From: an uncultured Methanomethylovorans sp.
Lineage (GTDB): Archaea; Halobacteriota; Methanosarcinia; Methanosarcinales; Methanosarcinaceae
Length of the DNA stretch: 64,000 nucleotides
Assembly (NCBI RefSeq): GCF_963678545.1
Contig: NZ_OY782870.1
Coordinates: 2,852,001 to 2,916,000, forward strand
Reading direction: 5' to 3'
Part shown: one piece after another, positions 1 through 9,052 of the stretch
Layout: each line of letters begins with the position of its first letter
Position numbering within the stretch: position 1 is the stretch's first letter
The notes under the pieces: generated by a model
Database searches by the model: none
What the model was told of the DNA's origin: nothing
What the model saw: the letters and a program-made list of their open reading frames with translations, nothing else
Program-made: the position numbers and the translations under genes

Positions 1-99
1 AGTCGCCGGGAAAACAAACCTCCTGAAGAGCTTACCGATGCTTTCAGAACGCAGTTGATCCTCAATTACCATTTCTATCCACATCGAGGTTTGCAGTGA
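1..99 (+). CDS. 3' end of an unidentified reading frame cut by the window edge
   Basis: An open frame runs from the first base to a TGA at 97-99 and encodes 32 residues ending in YHFYPHRGLQ. The start lies outside the window, so neither family nor length can be judged. A charged, Arg/His-containing tail of this sort is compatible with a transposase or integrase C-terminus, but that is only an impression. It points toward the convergent MATE gene with about 220 bp between them. It could also be a chance open frame. Confidence 0.3.
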   Translation, partial: SRRENKPPEELTDAFRTQLILNYHFYPHRGLQ

Positions 100-277
100 T
101 TTTCTGGCACAGTGCCATAAAAAACTTTAATTTCTGAAAATTGATTATTCCAATGGGTGTCATATAAGCTCTTCATTAAGTAGTGATTTGAAATTTAGAA
201 AGCTTGAAAAAGCCCTACTTATATTAATATTTTCCCATTGAATGTAGTCTAAATGATCTTGCATTGAAGCAAGAGAT

Positions 278-325
278 AAAAAAGAGGATGATATATAGTG
301 GGAAATTCTGGCCCCATATCATCCT
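278..325 (-). terminator. Intrinsic terminator of the MATE gene
   Basis: A perfect 10-bp inverted repeat (AGGATGATAT at 285-294, ATATCATCCT at 316-325) overlaps the MATE stop codon. On the minus strand it is followed by a run of six T (278-283). The stem plus U-tract is a good transcription end for the MarR-MATE unit. The rest of 100-318 is A+T-rich with no gene visible. Confidence 0.6.
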
Positions 326-1563
326 ATGGACTTTTTACTCTTCTCGAATACCCTATATGCCCTGAAAAGCATAAACCCAGAGAGCATAAATGCCAGTAGG
401 TCCGACACAGGAAAAGCTGCCCAAGCCCCATTAAGGCCATAAAAACGGGGAAGCAGCACAACCGCGGGAATAAGGAACAGTAGTTGCCTGCTAATAGAAA
501 GAATAAAAGCGGGTTTTGCCCTTCCTAATGCCTGGAAGAAGATCGATGCAACTACGTTCAAACCTATCAAAGGCGTTCCCAGAGCCATTTTTACAGCTTC
601 TACTATTCTATCATACTTCTTTCCCCCGTAGTTAAACCCTACAATCGGTTGTAATCCAAAGCCCATACCCAGAAGAGGCAGGAAAATGAAGGAATTAATC
701 TTCATTACTACACCCAAAACAGCAATTGCAACGTCTCCTCCAAAAATTGCGAGGATGTTATACACTACGATCATCATCAAACTGTTTGAACATCCCATTA
801 TAAAAGAACCAGTACCAATGGCCCCAATTTCCTTGATGATTTCAGGATATGGTTTTAAATTTTGTGATTTGAAATGAATAGCTCCTTTTCCTTTAAGATA
901 ATATAGCAGGAGCCAGATCGAAACTACGGCTTGTGACAGTACGGTTGCAATTGCAGCTCCTTCGACGCCCATCCCATAACCAAACATGAAAATGGGATCA
1001 AGCAATATATTGAGACCGCCTCCTACAAGCATAGCATTCATTGCAAGACGAGAGTTTCCTTCAGATCTGATTATATTCTGAACAGCCACTCCGAAAACGG
1101 AGAAAATACCGCCTAAAATAATATACTTCAAGTAATCTCTGGCATAAGGCAGAACTCCAGCAGTTGCTCCGAATACCTTTAAAATGGGTTCAAGGTAAAG
1201 AAGACAAGGGACGGCTATAAGCACACTCAAAAGTAAACTAAGGGAAAAAACATTTCCCAGAACTCTTTCAGCTTTTTCATTATTTCGTGCTCCAAGAGCC
1301 CGCGAGATTATGGAAGATCCCCCTGTCCCGAGAACAATTCCAAATGCCATTATAATCATCTGGACTGGAAAAGCTATGCAGAGTCCACCTATGGCCTGGA
1401 CACTATTTGTTCCATACGCCAGTCCCACGAAAAACGTATCCACTACATTATAAAGAGCCTGTACCAACATTCCAATGATAATGGGAGTTGAAAACTTAAA
1501 CAGGAGCTTTCTTACATTATCTTTACCAAGAAAATCACTTTTTTCACCCATTTTTTCATCCAT
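319..1563 (-). CDS. MATE family efflux transporter, apparently with an internal deletion
   Basis: Polytopic membrane protein of the MATE family, which exports drugs or organic cations in exchange for Na+ or H+. The N-terminal half is typical (STPIIIGMLVQALYNVVDTF near 25-44, then GTGGSSIISRALG near 79-91). In the C-terminal half residue 328 of KMAL is followed at once by GTPLIGLNVVAS. Family members normally have about 45 residues there, covering a membrane hairpin with an FPE/DPE-type loop. The protein is 414 residues long against the usual 450-460, so one or two membrane segments seem to be missing in frame (DNA near 570-580). It may be non-functional or altered. The gene follows a MarR regulator by 13 bp and is probably under its control. 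Confidence 0.85.
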   Translation of the reverse strand: MDEKMGEKSDFLGKDNVRKLLFKFSTPIIIGMLVQALYNVVDTFFVGLAYGTNSVQAIGGLCIAFPVQMIIMAFGIVLGTGGSSIISRALGARNNEKAERVLGNVFSLSLLLSVLIAVPCLLYLEPILKVFGATAGVLPYARDYLKYIILGGIFSVFGVAVQNIIRSEGNSRLAMNAMLVGGGLNILLDPIFMFGYGMGVEGAAIATVLSQAVVSIWLLLYYLKGKGAIHFKSQNLKPYPEIIKEIGAIGTGSFIMGCSNSLMMIVVYNILAIFGGDVAIAVLGVVMKINSFIFLPLLGMGFGLQPIVGFNYGGKKYDRIVEAVKMALGTPLIGLNVVASIFFQALGRAKPAFILSISRQLLFLIPAVVLLPRFYGLNGAWAAFPVSDLLAFMLSGFMLFRAYRVFEKSKKSIG

Positions 1564-1576
1564 GCCGTTTTTTATT

Positions 1577-2041
1577 TCATCTCATCCCATTCGCTTTATC
1601 AGATGGAGGCTCAAACCCAGGCTCAAAAAGTTTAACCGCAGCTTTATGGATGAGGAGCTTAAAAATTTCTTTTTCCTCAAAGATAAAATCCGAAAAAAGA
1701 AAATCTATCAAAGTGGCTTGTTTTTTAAAAATTATATCTCTCATTCCCTTACCTTTTTCAGTAAGATAAACCTTGTAAGCCCGAAGGTCATTTTCGTCCC
1801 TTTGCCTGTAAACATAGCCTTCTTTTTCAAGATCCTGGATAGATCTGGCACTTGTTGCTTTACTCACTTTGAGGCGTTTTGCAATGGCCTCTTGGGATAC
1901 ACCATCGTAGTGATACAAAAATAGTAAAAACTCAAATTGTCCGCTGCCGATATGATAAGCTTCGAGTTCTTTTGCCATATAGGCTAAATTGTTCCGCTGG
2001 ATATGGGCAATCGAACCCAGTAACATTATTGCATTATCCAT
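1577..2041 (-). CDS. MarR family transcriptional regulator
   Basis: A 154-residue winged helix-turn-helix protein. The helix-turn-helix region reads VSQEAIAKRLKVSKATSAR (about 69-87), followed by the wing with DENDLRAYKVYLTEKG (about 102-117), both standard for MarR proteins. These act as dimers, usually repressing an adjacent transporter until a ligand binds. The gene precedes the MATE gene by 13 bp, the classic regulator-pump pair. It most likely autoregulates through a site upstream (see the repeat at 2106-2119). Confidence 0.9.
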   Translation of the reverse strand: MDNAIMLLGSIAHIQRNNLAYMAKELEAYHIGSGQFEFLLFLYHYDGVSQEAIAKRLKVSKATSARSIQDLEKEGYVYRQRDENDLRAYKVYLTEKGKGMRDIIFKKQATLIDFLFSDFIFEEKEIFKLLIHKAAVKLFEPGFEPPSDKANGMR

Positions 2042-2105
2042 ATTTTATCCTTCACTTTCATGAATTTGGCTGGATTTTATTGAAATTGAATAGATTAAAT
2101 AAATA

Positions 2106-2119
2106 GTTGCATATGAAAC
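2106..2119. promoter_or_regulatory. Candidate MarR operator upstream of the regulator gene
   Basis: GTTGCATATGAAAC is an imperfect palindrome about 65 bp before the MarR start. A perfect-arm version, GTTTC-GTAT-GAAAC, lies at 2285-2298. Repetition of the same 5-4-5 arrangement on the upstream side of a MarR gene suggests an operator. Binding is inferred, not shown. Confidence 0.3.
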
Positions 2120-2366
2120 CGAATTAATTCTTGAAGGAGAGGAGAGGAGATAAGTATTCAATATAAATAGTTAATGAATTATCACTTCAAACTTTGATAG
2201 ATAATAATTTAATTAAAGATACAAGGCCAATATGATCCCCCTATGAAACTATAGCTGCACAATAGTTGTACAGAATATATAATCGTTTCGTATGAAACTA
2301 GAATTGAATTAAAATGCTGAATTATATTTGAATTCGTACGATTAAATATGAGAATGCACAAGAAAC

Positions 2367-2390
2367 ATAACACTAGAAGTGTTATTTTCT
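2367..2390. other. Orphan hairpin with T-tract
   Basis: ATAACACT-AGA-AGTGTTAT forms a perfect 8-bp stem with a 3-nt loop (2367-2385), followed on the plus strand by TTTCTTTG. It has the form of an intrinsic terminator, but no plus-strand gene lies upstream of it. It may end an unrecognised transcript or be an unrelated palindrome. Confidence 0.35.
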
Positions 2391-2484
2391 TTGTAAAGCA
2401 AACCTGCAAAAAATGCATATCAAGTAAATAGCAGCAATTTAATGCGATGTATCCTGTGCGATAGAAATAGAACAATCGACGGTC

Positions 2485-2512
2485 TAAAATAAAATGCAGA
2501 ATAAAATCTGCA
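2485..2512 (-). terminator. Intrinsic terminator of the lipoprotein gene
   Basis: TGCAGA (2495-2500) and TCTGCA (2507-2512) form a 6-bp stem starting 16 bp after the stop codon. On the minus strand the stem is followed by TTTTATTTTA. Confidence 0.6.
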
Positions 2513-2527
2513 CTTTTGTAATCCTGT

Positions 2528-3292
2528 TCAGGATATTACGACACCATATTTTGCGAATGCTTTGGAAAATGCCAATCTGAGGTTTTCAGAATTGGTTTTA
2601 ACCTCTGTTAAGTTACCAGAAGAAACTGAATTACTCAATACCACAATAGCATTATCAACCTGGCCAAGGACCTGCGCATAATTCTCATCTGCACTTGCCG
2701 GCTTGTCAGCATTTGTCACATTTTGCCATTCACTTTTCAGTTTAGGGATATAAGTAGCAACCTTTTCTGTATCGTTGGCAGTTGCAGCATCTATAGCTTC
2801 TTCCATTGTTGCATGGAATACTGTAAGGAGATCTCCCATGTGTATAACACCATTTCGTTCATGCAGGCTATAAAAAAGATCCCTCATAGGCTCAAGAGCA
2901 GTGTGAACAGCCCCAATATCCCCACCTGCAAGCAATTCTTGTGAATTTGATGCTATCGTCTTTGCTCTTTCTACTTCAGTTGTCCAAGATGTATCATTAG
3001 CATACATAGCAGGTGGTGCTTGTCCATAATTATCTGAAACATATGTCAATTTAGTAACAAGTTCACCAATAGCAGCTTGAGAAGCAGAAACATTTTTCTG
3101 GCTTGTTGATACAAGCGCTTTAATGTATGCTGTATTTGCCTCTTTCATAACTTCAGCAAACTTTGCTTCATCAACTGTACCGGAAACAATTGTTGTATTT
3201 TCTTCACTTTTAGTTTGTTCATCAACACAACCTGATATAAAACTCAGTGACAATATAAGAATAAGACACAGAGAAAGTAACTTTATGTTCAT
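2528..3292 (-). CDS. Secreted lipoprotein with two four-helix-bundle-like repeats, function unknown
   Basis: A hydrophobic signal peptide ends in a lipobox (FISGC, Cys22), so the protein should be lipid-anchored outside the membrane. The rest is almost all helical. Two halves look related: NGVIHMGD after RDLFYSLHER in the first, LRLAFSKAFAKYGVVIS at the end of the second. This recalls cytochrome c'-type four-helix bundles, but there is no CxxCH haem motif, so it is not a c-type cytochrome. The start is supported by an AGGGGGC ribosome-binding site about 8 nt upstream and a TATA-like TTTATATAAT near 3328-3338. It appears to be monocistronic. Confidence 0.75.
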   Translation of the reverse strand: MNIKLLSLCLILILSLSFISGCVDEQTKSEENTTIVSGTVDEAKFAEVMKEANTAYIKALVSTSQKNVSASQAAIGELVTKLTYVSDNYGQAPPAMYANDTSWTTEVERAKTIASNSQELLAGGDIGAVHTALEPMRDLFYSLHERNGVIHMGDLLTVFHATMEEAIDAATANDTEKVATYIPKLKSEWQNVTNADKPASADENYAQVLGQVDNAIVVLSNSVSSGNLTEVKTNSENLRLAFSKAFAKYGVVIS

Positions 3293-3346
3293 TTTGTATG
3301 CCCCCTAAAATGATTAAGGATTTGCCATTATATAAAACGTATACAA

Positions 3347-3384
3347 TTAATACATATTGAGTAATTATATATAATTTGTATTAA
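3347..3384. promoter_or_regulatory. Inverted repeat upstream of the lipoprotein promoter
   Basis: TTAATACA (3347-3354) and TGTATTAA (3377-3384) are perfect complements 22 bp apart; extending the arms inward to 12 bp adds one mismatch. The repeat lies just upstream of the likely TATA element of the lipoprotein gene and could bind a dimeric regulator. In such A+T-rich DNA it may be chance. Confidence 0.25.
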
Positions 3385-3512
3385 AGAATTCAGAGATACA
3401 CATAACTGAATTACAGTAGTAGACGCCGTAGAGATCAATACAAGAAATTACAAGCAACATAACAAGTTACAAAAAAGAGGGGATGAGGAGTTAGACAAAT
3501 CAATTGATTGTA

Positions 3513-4871
3513 TCATACTGACTTGAACATAGCCAGAGCTTTATTTTTTTCCTCTTTATGGTCCACTATAGGCTGAAAATAAACTGTGTCTGCAGGAAGA
3601 TTTTTGGTTTCCAAAGCATGAATGTCCTTCGGACTCATGTTCCTCAGTTCAGGAACCCATCTCTTAATGTATTCACACTCAGGGTCGAACTTCTGCTGTT
3701 GCAGCCATGGATTGAATATCCTGAAATAGGGAGTTGCATCTGCGCCAGTGGATGCTGCCCACTGCCAGTTGCCATTGTTCACACATGGATCGTAATCTAC
3801 AAGCTTCCGGGCAAAATATCGCTCACCCAAACGCCAGTCAATGTGGAGATCCTTCACAAGGAAAGAAGACACAATCATTCTAACCCTATTGTGCATGTAA
3901 CCTGTTGTATTAAGCTGCCGCATACCGGCGTCAACTATAGGAAAACCTGTTCTGCCTTCAGACCATGCATGGAATTTTGTAGGATCATTATCCCAATGAA
4001 GATTATCGAACTTTTCCCTGAAGGCATGACCAAATACTCTAGGATGTTCAGCTGCAAGCTGGATGAAGAAATCCCTCCAATATAATTCTGAAATTAGAGT
4101 GTGTTCAAACCCCAGATGATCCATTAAAGAGTAGTACACCTCCCGAATAGATACTGTCCCGAACCTGTTATGAGCCGATAGTCCAGTAGTACCCATTACA
4201 GCCGGAAAATCCCGCAGCAGGTCATAATCCACAAGCCAGCTTAGATCAGAAAGCGCCTTCAGAGCAGTGCTGCGCCCGCCATGAACAAATAACTCAGGGT
4301 TACCGTAATCGAATCCAGGAATTGACTCAAGAGCACCTGAGACATAAGAATTACAAAAACTACCATTCTCAACAAGCACAGGCACCTCCACTGAGAGCTT
4401 ACTGGCAGCCCTGAAGAACTGTGTGAAAACCTGGTACGGTTTTCCCTGCTGAGTCTTCACAGAACCGGGCACCTGCAAAGTTGAATCATGTAACTGATGG
4501 AACTTCAATCCATGCTCTGTACACACCTTAGAGATTGCCTCATCCCTACTAACGCTAAAAGGCGTATAGTCATGGTTCACAAAAACAGCATCAATATTCC
4601 CTTCACTGGTCAGCTTTTCAACAACTGTATGTGGCAAGTCTGAAAACAAAAACAACCTGCCACCCATCACCTCAAGCTGTTTTTCCAGGTCTACAAGGGA
4701 CTCTAACATGAATTGCAGAGCATTCTTACTGTATTTACCAGCCTCTAGCAAGCGGGGATCAAAAATAAAACAAGGCAATACTTCGTGTGAAGAGTGAAGA
4801 GCCTCTCGGAGTCCGGTATTATCATCAACACGCAGATCCCGCCTGAATATGAAAAGCGACTTAGAATACAT
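3513..4871 (-). CDS. phrB: Deoxyribodipyrimidine photolyase (cryptochrome/photolyase family, class I)
   Basis: A 452-residue flavoprotein that repairs UV-induced pyrimidine dimers with light. The N-terminal Rossmann-like antenna domain starts LFIFRRDLRVDDNTGL (about 6-21). The FAD-binding helical domain carries ELYWRDFFIQLA, EGRTGFPIVDAGMRQL, TGYMHNRVRM, VDYDPCVNNGNWQWAASTG and PYFRIFNPWLQ, all standard for the family. Length is typical. The gene lies downstream of tRNA-Gly and near uvrB, so two DNA-repair genes are close together, although their spacing does not suggest one operon. CPD specificity is assumed from the class; a (6-4) or cryptochrome role cannot be excluded. Confidence 0.93.
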   Translation of the reverse strand: MYSKSLFIFRRDLRVDDNTGLREALHSSHEVLPCFIFDPRLLEAGKYSKNALQFMLESLVDLEKQLEVMGGRLFLFSDLPHTVVEKLTSEGNIDAVFVNHDYTPFSVSRDEAISKVCTEHGLKFHQLHDSTLQVPGSVKTQQGKPYQVFTQFFRAASKLSVEVPVLVENGSFCNSYVSGALESIPGFDYGNPELFVHGGRSTALKALSDLSWLVDYDLLRDFPAVMGTTGLSAHNRFGTVSIREVYYSLMDHLGFEHTLISELYWRDFFIQLAAEHPRVFGHAFREKFDNLHWDNDPTKFHAWSEGRTGFPIVDAGMRQLNTTGYMHNRVRMIVSSFLVKDLHIDWRLGERYFARKLVDYDPCVNNGNWQWAASTGADATPYFRIFNPWLQQQKFDPECEYIKRWVPELRNMSPKDIHALETKNLPADTVYFQPIVDHKEEKNKALAMFKSV

Positions 4872-5003
4872 AAGATCCTACCTTTATACTGCTTAACAGG
4901 TAGTCACAGCAGTACAAATATATTACAGAATTCCCGATAGTGATATACTGAAAAACAAACAAACTGAAAACAACTGATAGAAGAAAGAAATGAAAAGAAG
5001 CGA

Positions 5004-5075
5004 TGCGCCAACCGGGATTCGAACCCGGGTTTAGGGCTTGGAAGGCCCCAGTCATAGCCGCTAGACCATCGGCGC
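5004..5075 (-). tRNA. tRNA-Gly (UCC)
   Basis: On the minus strand the acceptor stem GCGCCGA pairs with TTGGCGC, with A as discriminator. The T-arm contains GGTTCGAATCCC, and the anticodon loop CTTCCAA gives anticodon TCC (Gly). The gene is 72 nt, has no intron, and the CCA end is not encoded. Confidence 0.95.
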
Positions 5076-5260
5076 ATTGAGCAGCCTATACACGTCTTTT
5101 TGTAATATAACATTTTCGCATCATTGGCATATAACACACTTGAAAATGGATAAAAGATTCCAATATTTAGTACAACTTTGATAAAAATGGGATCATCGAA
5201 ACAAAAACAAAAAACAAGTTCTGAGTAACTATTCACAGATAGATCACAACTTTAAAACTG

Positions 5261-5284
5261 AAAATATACTGTGACATTCACAGT
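5261..5284 (-). terminator. Hairpin at the uvrB stop codon
   Basis: ACTGTGA-CAT-TCACAGT (5268-5284) is a perfect 7-bp stem with a 3-nt loop overlapping the uvrB stop codon. On the minus strand it is followed by ATATTTT. It is a plausible transcription terminator. Confidence 0.45.
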
Positions 5285-7257
5285 GAATAGCTTGTACGCA
5301 GTTCTTTAATCATGTCGCGAAGCTCTGCGGCCCTCTCAAATTCCAGGTTCTTTGCGGCAAGGTGCATCTCAGCTTCAAGGTCAATGATCATGCCCGTAAC
5401 TTCCTTTTCAGACTTGTCCTCTGCCACCAGAAGTGCCTCAGGTATAGCTGTTTCATCAACCTCCACAAGTTCACGCTGCAATGCTTTTCTGATAGTCTGA
5501 GGGATGATCCCGTGTTTTTCGTTGAATTCCATCTGGAGCCTGCGACGCCTGTTAGTCTCATTCACAGCACGTTCGATAGAGCCTGTGATTTTGTCAGCAT
5601 ACAGTATTACTCTGCCTTCAGCGTTCCTCGATGCCCGGCCTATAGTCTGGATAAGAGATCGCTCAGATCGCAGGAAACCTTCTTTATCTGCATCAAGAAT
5701 TGCGACCAGCGCAACCTCAGGGATATCTAGTCCCTCCCTCAAGAGGTTAATACCTATCAGCACATCAAAATCACCCTTGCGCAGGCTGCGAATTATCTCA
5801 GTCCTCTGAATGGTATCAATATCCGAATGCATATATCGCACTCTTACACCCAGTTCGTGCAGATAGTCAGTGAGTTCCTCAGCCATTCTCTTGGTAAGAG
5901 TAGTGACAAGTATCCTGTAACCCTTGGCAGTCATCTTGGAGATTTCCCCAATGAGATCATCTACCTGAGTCTCCACAGAGCGAATTGTAATCTCCGGATC
6001 CACAAGTCCAGTGGGGCGGATGATCTGCTCCACCACAGACTTACTTATCTCCACTTCATATTCGGCAGGTGTGGCGGAAACATAGATGACAGTATTAATA
6101 TGCTTTGCAAATTCATCGTATTTAAGAGGCCTATTGTCCAGAGCCGAAGGTAGCCTGAAGCCGTATGACACAAGTGATTCTTTTCTGGCCCTATCTCCGT
6201 TGTACATACCCCTTATCTGAGGAATGGTCACATGAGACTCATCGATTACCATCAGATAATCCTCTGGAAAGAAATCCAGTAGTGAAGAAGGTGGTTCTCC
6301 GGGCTTTCTGCCGTCAAAGTGCCGAGAATAGTTTTCTATACCGCTACAATAACCCAATTCTGTAATCATTTCCAAATCAAACTTTGTTCTCTGTTCGAGA
6401 CGCTGAGCCTCAAGCAGCTTATTCTCCGCCCGCAGCCTAGATAGCTGCCCTTTAAGTTCTTCTTCGATTTCTACAAGTGCTTTGTCGATGTATTCCTGAG
6501 GCATGACGAAATGCTTTGCAGGATATATAGCCAAAGTCTCACCAATACCCAGCTCTTCCTGGACCTTACCAGTGAGTGGTTCAAAATAGGCTATCCGATC
6601 TATCTGGTCCCCAAACAATTCGATCCTTATGCCCCGCTTATCCTGAGCCGGAAATACCTCTATTGTATCCCCTCGTGAACGAAAAGTTCCTTGTGCTGGC
6701 TCTATATCATTGCGCTCATACTGAATATTGATCAAATCTGCAAATAACGTAGAACGGTTTATTTCTTCACCTACAGCGAGCATCACTGTCATAGCACGCC
6801 ATTCCTGTGGTGAACCTAAGCTGTATATACAGGAAACACTTGAAACTACAATAACATCTCTGCGCTCCATCAGAGATCTGGTGGCAGACAGACGTAACCT
6901 TTCGATCTCTTCATTGATGGATGCATCTTTTTCAATATACGTATCACTCGTAGGAAGATAAGCCTCAGGCTGATAATAGTCGTAGTAACTGACAAAATAT
7001 TCCACAGCGTTATTTGGAAAAAATTCCCGGAACTCCGAAAACAATTGTGCTGCAAGAGTCTTGTTATGTGCTATCACCAGAGTAGGCTTCTGGACATTCT
7101 GAATCACATTGGCTATTGTGAACGTCTTGCCTGAACCCGTTACACCCAATAAGGTCTGGTGTTTCAGTCCTTTACTAATACCATCGGTCAACTTGGATAT
7201 GGCTTCTGGCTGGTCACCTTTTGGAGAATAATCAGATACTAGTGTGAATGGGCGCAT
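5278..7257 (-). CDS. uvrB: Excinuclease ABC subunit B (UvrB)
   Basis: A 659-residue damage-verification helicase of bacterial-type nucleotide excision repair. Walker A is [10 protein letters not shown] (about 39-48), followed by the beta-hairpin region [12 protein letters not shown]. Also visible are the DEAD-like box VIDESH, helicase motifs ([44 protein letters not shown] split over motif V, QTIGRAARN-like QTIGRASRN) and a C-terminal UVR motif ([20 protein letters not shown]). Length is normal. UvrA and UvrC are not in this window. Bacterial uvrABC genes are known in methanogens and are generally read as ancient transfers. Confidence 0.97.
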   Translation of the reverse strand: MRPFTLVSDYSPKGDQPEAISKLTDGISKGLKHQTLLGVTGSGKTFTIANVIQNVQKPTLVIAHNKTLAAQLFSEFREFFPNNAVEYFVSYYDYYQPEAYLPTSDTYIEKDASINEEIERLRLSATRSLMERRDVIVVSSVSCIYSLGSPQEWRAMTVMLAVGEEINRSTLFADLINIQYERNDIEPAQGTFRSRGDTIEVFPAQDKRGIRIELFGDQIDRIAYFEPLTGKVQEELGIGETLAIYPAKHFVMPQEYIDKALVEIEEELKGQLSRLRAENKLLEAQRLEQRTKFDLEMITELGYCSGIENYSRHFDGRKPGEPPSSLLDFFPEDYLMVIDESHVTIPQIRGMYNGDRARKESLVSYGFRLPSALDNRPLKYDEFAKHINTVIYVSATPAEYEVEISKSVVEQIIRPTGLVDPEITIRSVETQVDDLIGEISKMTAKGYRILVTTLTKRMAEELTDYLHELGVRVRYMHSDIDTIQRTEIIRSLRKGDFDVLIGINLLREGLDIPEVALVAILDADKEGFLRSERSLIQTIGRASRNAEGRVILYADKITGSIERAVNETNRRRRLQMEFNEKHGIIPQTIRKALQRELVEVDETAIPEALLVAEDKSEKEVTGMIIDLEAEMHLAAKNLEFERAAELRDMIKELRTSYSL

Positions 7258-7409
7258 ATTCTCGTTTTATCTTAGTAAAGCAGTATAAAAGTATGCATGT
7301 GAAATAGGATAAGGCTTTCACAATTATATAATCTATACAAGAATATTCACTCCAACCACAAATTCACAGGATCACATGAGACCATCTAATTAGCTTCCAA
7401 TACTCCCTA

Positions 7410-8645
7410 TTCTAATTAGACTATATTTTCTCAAAAGAATCTCCCAACTGAATTTTTTCCTTGCATACAATTTTGTAGTTCTGTAAGCCTCAAAAACTGA
7501 TATGCCACAAAGCTCAGTAGAGAGTAGAGTTCTCTACTCTCCACTCTTACTTCTCTGATATCGAATTTAACTGTGTGTTTGATATGCCTGTGTTCTGGTT
7601 CACATTCTCCTCTTTTCTTGAAAAAAATCATGAACAAGTTATCCCGGATATTTTTATTTCGAAGATACATCCCTATCTGTTCATATCTACCGTTTTTATA
7701 GAGGAATTTTAGCTTGTCTTCAATCTTTGCATGTATATCTCCACCCTTTTTCCACATCTTATTAACCCAGTGATCAATTCTTTCGATTTCACCTTCTTTG
7801 TTTATCACAGCATTTGAAGAATACGAAATAATTGGCCTTGCATTCAAATGGTACCAGATATCTGCATGATTCAGGAAAGAGTCATAACCCCCGTCAGCAG
7901 AATAAAAATCAATATCAACATTCATTTCTTTCAATGCTTCAATGTGTTTGATAAGTTCAGGGGAATCTGATGCATTACCATTAGTATGGGTCATAAATAT
8001 TGGGTATGTTCCAACCATTGTAATATGTGCTTTATCCATTTTACATTGATAATGTGGATTGTAATCAGCATGTTTATCGTATCTTGAAGCTTCAAGCGGG
8101 GTTGAATCGATCTTAGCTTCTTTTATTTGGGTAAGGCTGAGGATCTTCTCACCTACTAACATCATTATTTCTTTAAGCCCATCTTCACCCAATCTATATT
8201 TCACAAAGTGGTGTAATGTCTTTCCCGAAGGAAGTTTTATGAATCCGTTCTCATCATAAAAAGAGAGTAGAATAGCCTCTTCTTCTGTCAAAGAAGAAAC
8301 AGTCTTTTCATAAGATAATTTCCTGAAACACATTACAATGAAGAGTTTTATCATCGATGAAACGTTATACTTAAAATGCCAACTTTTGTTGGTATACAAA
8401 GTACGCTCGACGTACTTTGAAATATCTTCTATGCAGAGAAAGTGCAGGAATTGGCAAATTGAGGCGCTTTCTCTGTTCAGATAATTTTCTATGGACTCCT
8501 CGAAGAGGACTCCTTTATACTCTCTAGATTTTTTAGTCATAAGGGGGGCCAAATTTATGGTATTTATAGCTACCGCCCCCTAAAAAAAAAGGTATGGAGT
8601 TAATGAAAAAACGAATAGGTTTTTAAGATCAAGTTCTAATTAGAC
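7410..8645 (-). mobile_element. Insertion sequence, about 1.2 kb, with one transposase gene
   Basis: The transposase gene is bracketed by identical 12-bp sequences TTCTAATTAGAC at 7410-7421 and 8634-8645. Their core TCTAATTAGA is itself palindromic, so the repeats could be the tips of terminal inverted repeats or a duplicated target. Just inside the core both ends read roughly CT(a/t)(t/g)A..TCT..AAAA when oriented inward, which favours imperfect terminal repeats. A further partial copy, TCTAATTAG, lies at 7385-7393. The element sits between uvrB and the TIGR00304 pair and interrupts no recognisable gene. Confidence 0.6.
7431..8540 (-). CDS. DDE transposase (IS4/IS5 superfamily)
   Basis: An intact transposase of about 369 residues. 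Likely catalytic positions are the Asp in AKIDSTPLEASR (first D), the Asp in FYSADGGYDS (second D) and a Glu in GECEPEHRHIKH (E). The spacing and the basic C-terminal segment fit the RNase H-like DDE fold of IS4/IS5-type elements. I start it at the ATG at 8540; a TTG at 8552 would add four residues. It is the only gene of the surrounding insertion sequence. It has no frameshift, so the element may be active. Confidence 0.88.
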   Translation of the reverse strand: MTKKSREYKGVLFEESIENYLNRESASICQFLHFLCIEDISKYVERTLYTNKSWHFKYNVSSMIKLFIVMCFRKLSYEKTVSSLTEEEAILLSFYDENGFIKLPSGKTLHHFVKYRLGEDGLKEIMMLVGEKILSLTQIKEAKIDSTPLEASRYDKHADYNPHYQCKMDKAHITMVGTYPIFMTHTNGNASDSPELIKHIEALKEMNVDIDFYSADGGYDSFLNHADIWYHLNARPIISYSSNAVINKEGEIERIDHWVNKMWKKGGDIHAKIEDKLKFLYKNGRYEQIGMYLRNKNIRDNLFMIFFKKRGECEPEHRHIKHTVKFDIREVRVESRELYSLLSFVAYQFLRLTELQNCMQGKNSVGRFF

Positions 8646-8731
8646 AATCTCCACATATCTCCAGTGATTTGTAGATAACTGTAAATAGCTGGTGTGTATG
8701 GACCTGTAAATACGAAAGGGAATATGAAATG

Positions 8732-9052
8732 TCACCTGAAAAAGAAAAAAGTTATCAGCATCAGAACTATAGCAAGCAGTATAACTACCTGAGTGCTTTT
8801 ACTGTCAGTACCCAGGATTATAGGGATAGGACCAATCATAATAATACCTCCACCACGAACTTCAGTCCTTGTGAACATATCTTCTAAACCTTGATGAATC
8901 TCTTCGCCGTTATCACTTGCCTGATGTCGAACATGCTCATGTCTTGCCCCACTACTACTTTCACTGGAAGACATGAAACTACCAATGAAAAACAAAATGA
9001 AACCAATGAATATGCACAATATTCCCATTGACATCAGCAATTGTACTACCAT
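8732..9052 (-). CDS. TIGR00304 family small membrane protein (second of a pair)
   Basis: A 106-residue protein with an N-terminal membrane helix (about 5-28), a hydrophilic Ser/His/Glu-rich stretch (29-67), the conserved motif GGGIIMIGPIPIILG (about 68-82) and a C-terminal membrane helix. The IGPIPIIxG motif is the hallmark of this archaeal family of unknown function. The start overlaps the end of the preceding paralogue by 7 bp, suggesting translational coupling. It differs from its partner by the longer insert between helix 1 and the motif. Confidence 0.8.
   Translation of the reverse strand: MVVQLLMSMGILCIFIGFILFFIGSFMSSSESSSGARHEHVRHQASDNGEEIHQGLEDMFTRTEVRGGGIIMIGPIPIILGTDSKSTQVVILLAIVLMLITFFFFR

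Larger units (their letters stand above)
2042..2527. other. Gene-poor interval between the MarR gene and the lipoprotein gene
   Basis: About 490 bp without a convincing gene. It holds the promoter side of the MarR-MATE unit, two similar partial palindromes (2106-2119 and 2285-2298), a perfect hairpin at 2367-2385, a longer inverted repeat TAATCGT / ACGATTA (2280-2286 and 2338-2344), and the lipoprotein terminator at 2485-2512. An 88-codon minus-strand frame (2209-2475) has no family resemblance and is rich in Cys, Phe and Leu, so I do not call it. Confidence 0.5.

Noticed and set aside
2209-2475. 88-codon minus-strand open frame
   Set aside because: Skewed toward Cys, Phe and Leu, no ribosome-binding site, no family resemblance, and it spans the palindromes and hairpin of the interval.
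4904-5236. Open frames running through the tRNA-Gly gene
   Set aside because: They translate the tRNA and its flanks; the tRNA is unambiguous.
5312-6365. Several plus-strand open frames opposite uvrB
   Set aside because: They are antisense shadows of a highly conserved gene with no features of their own.
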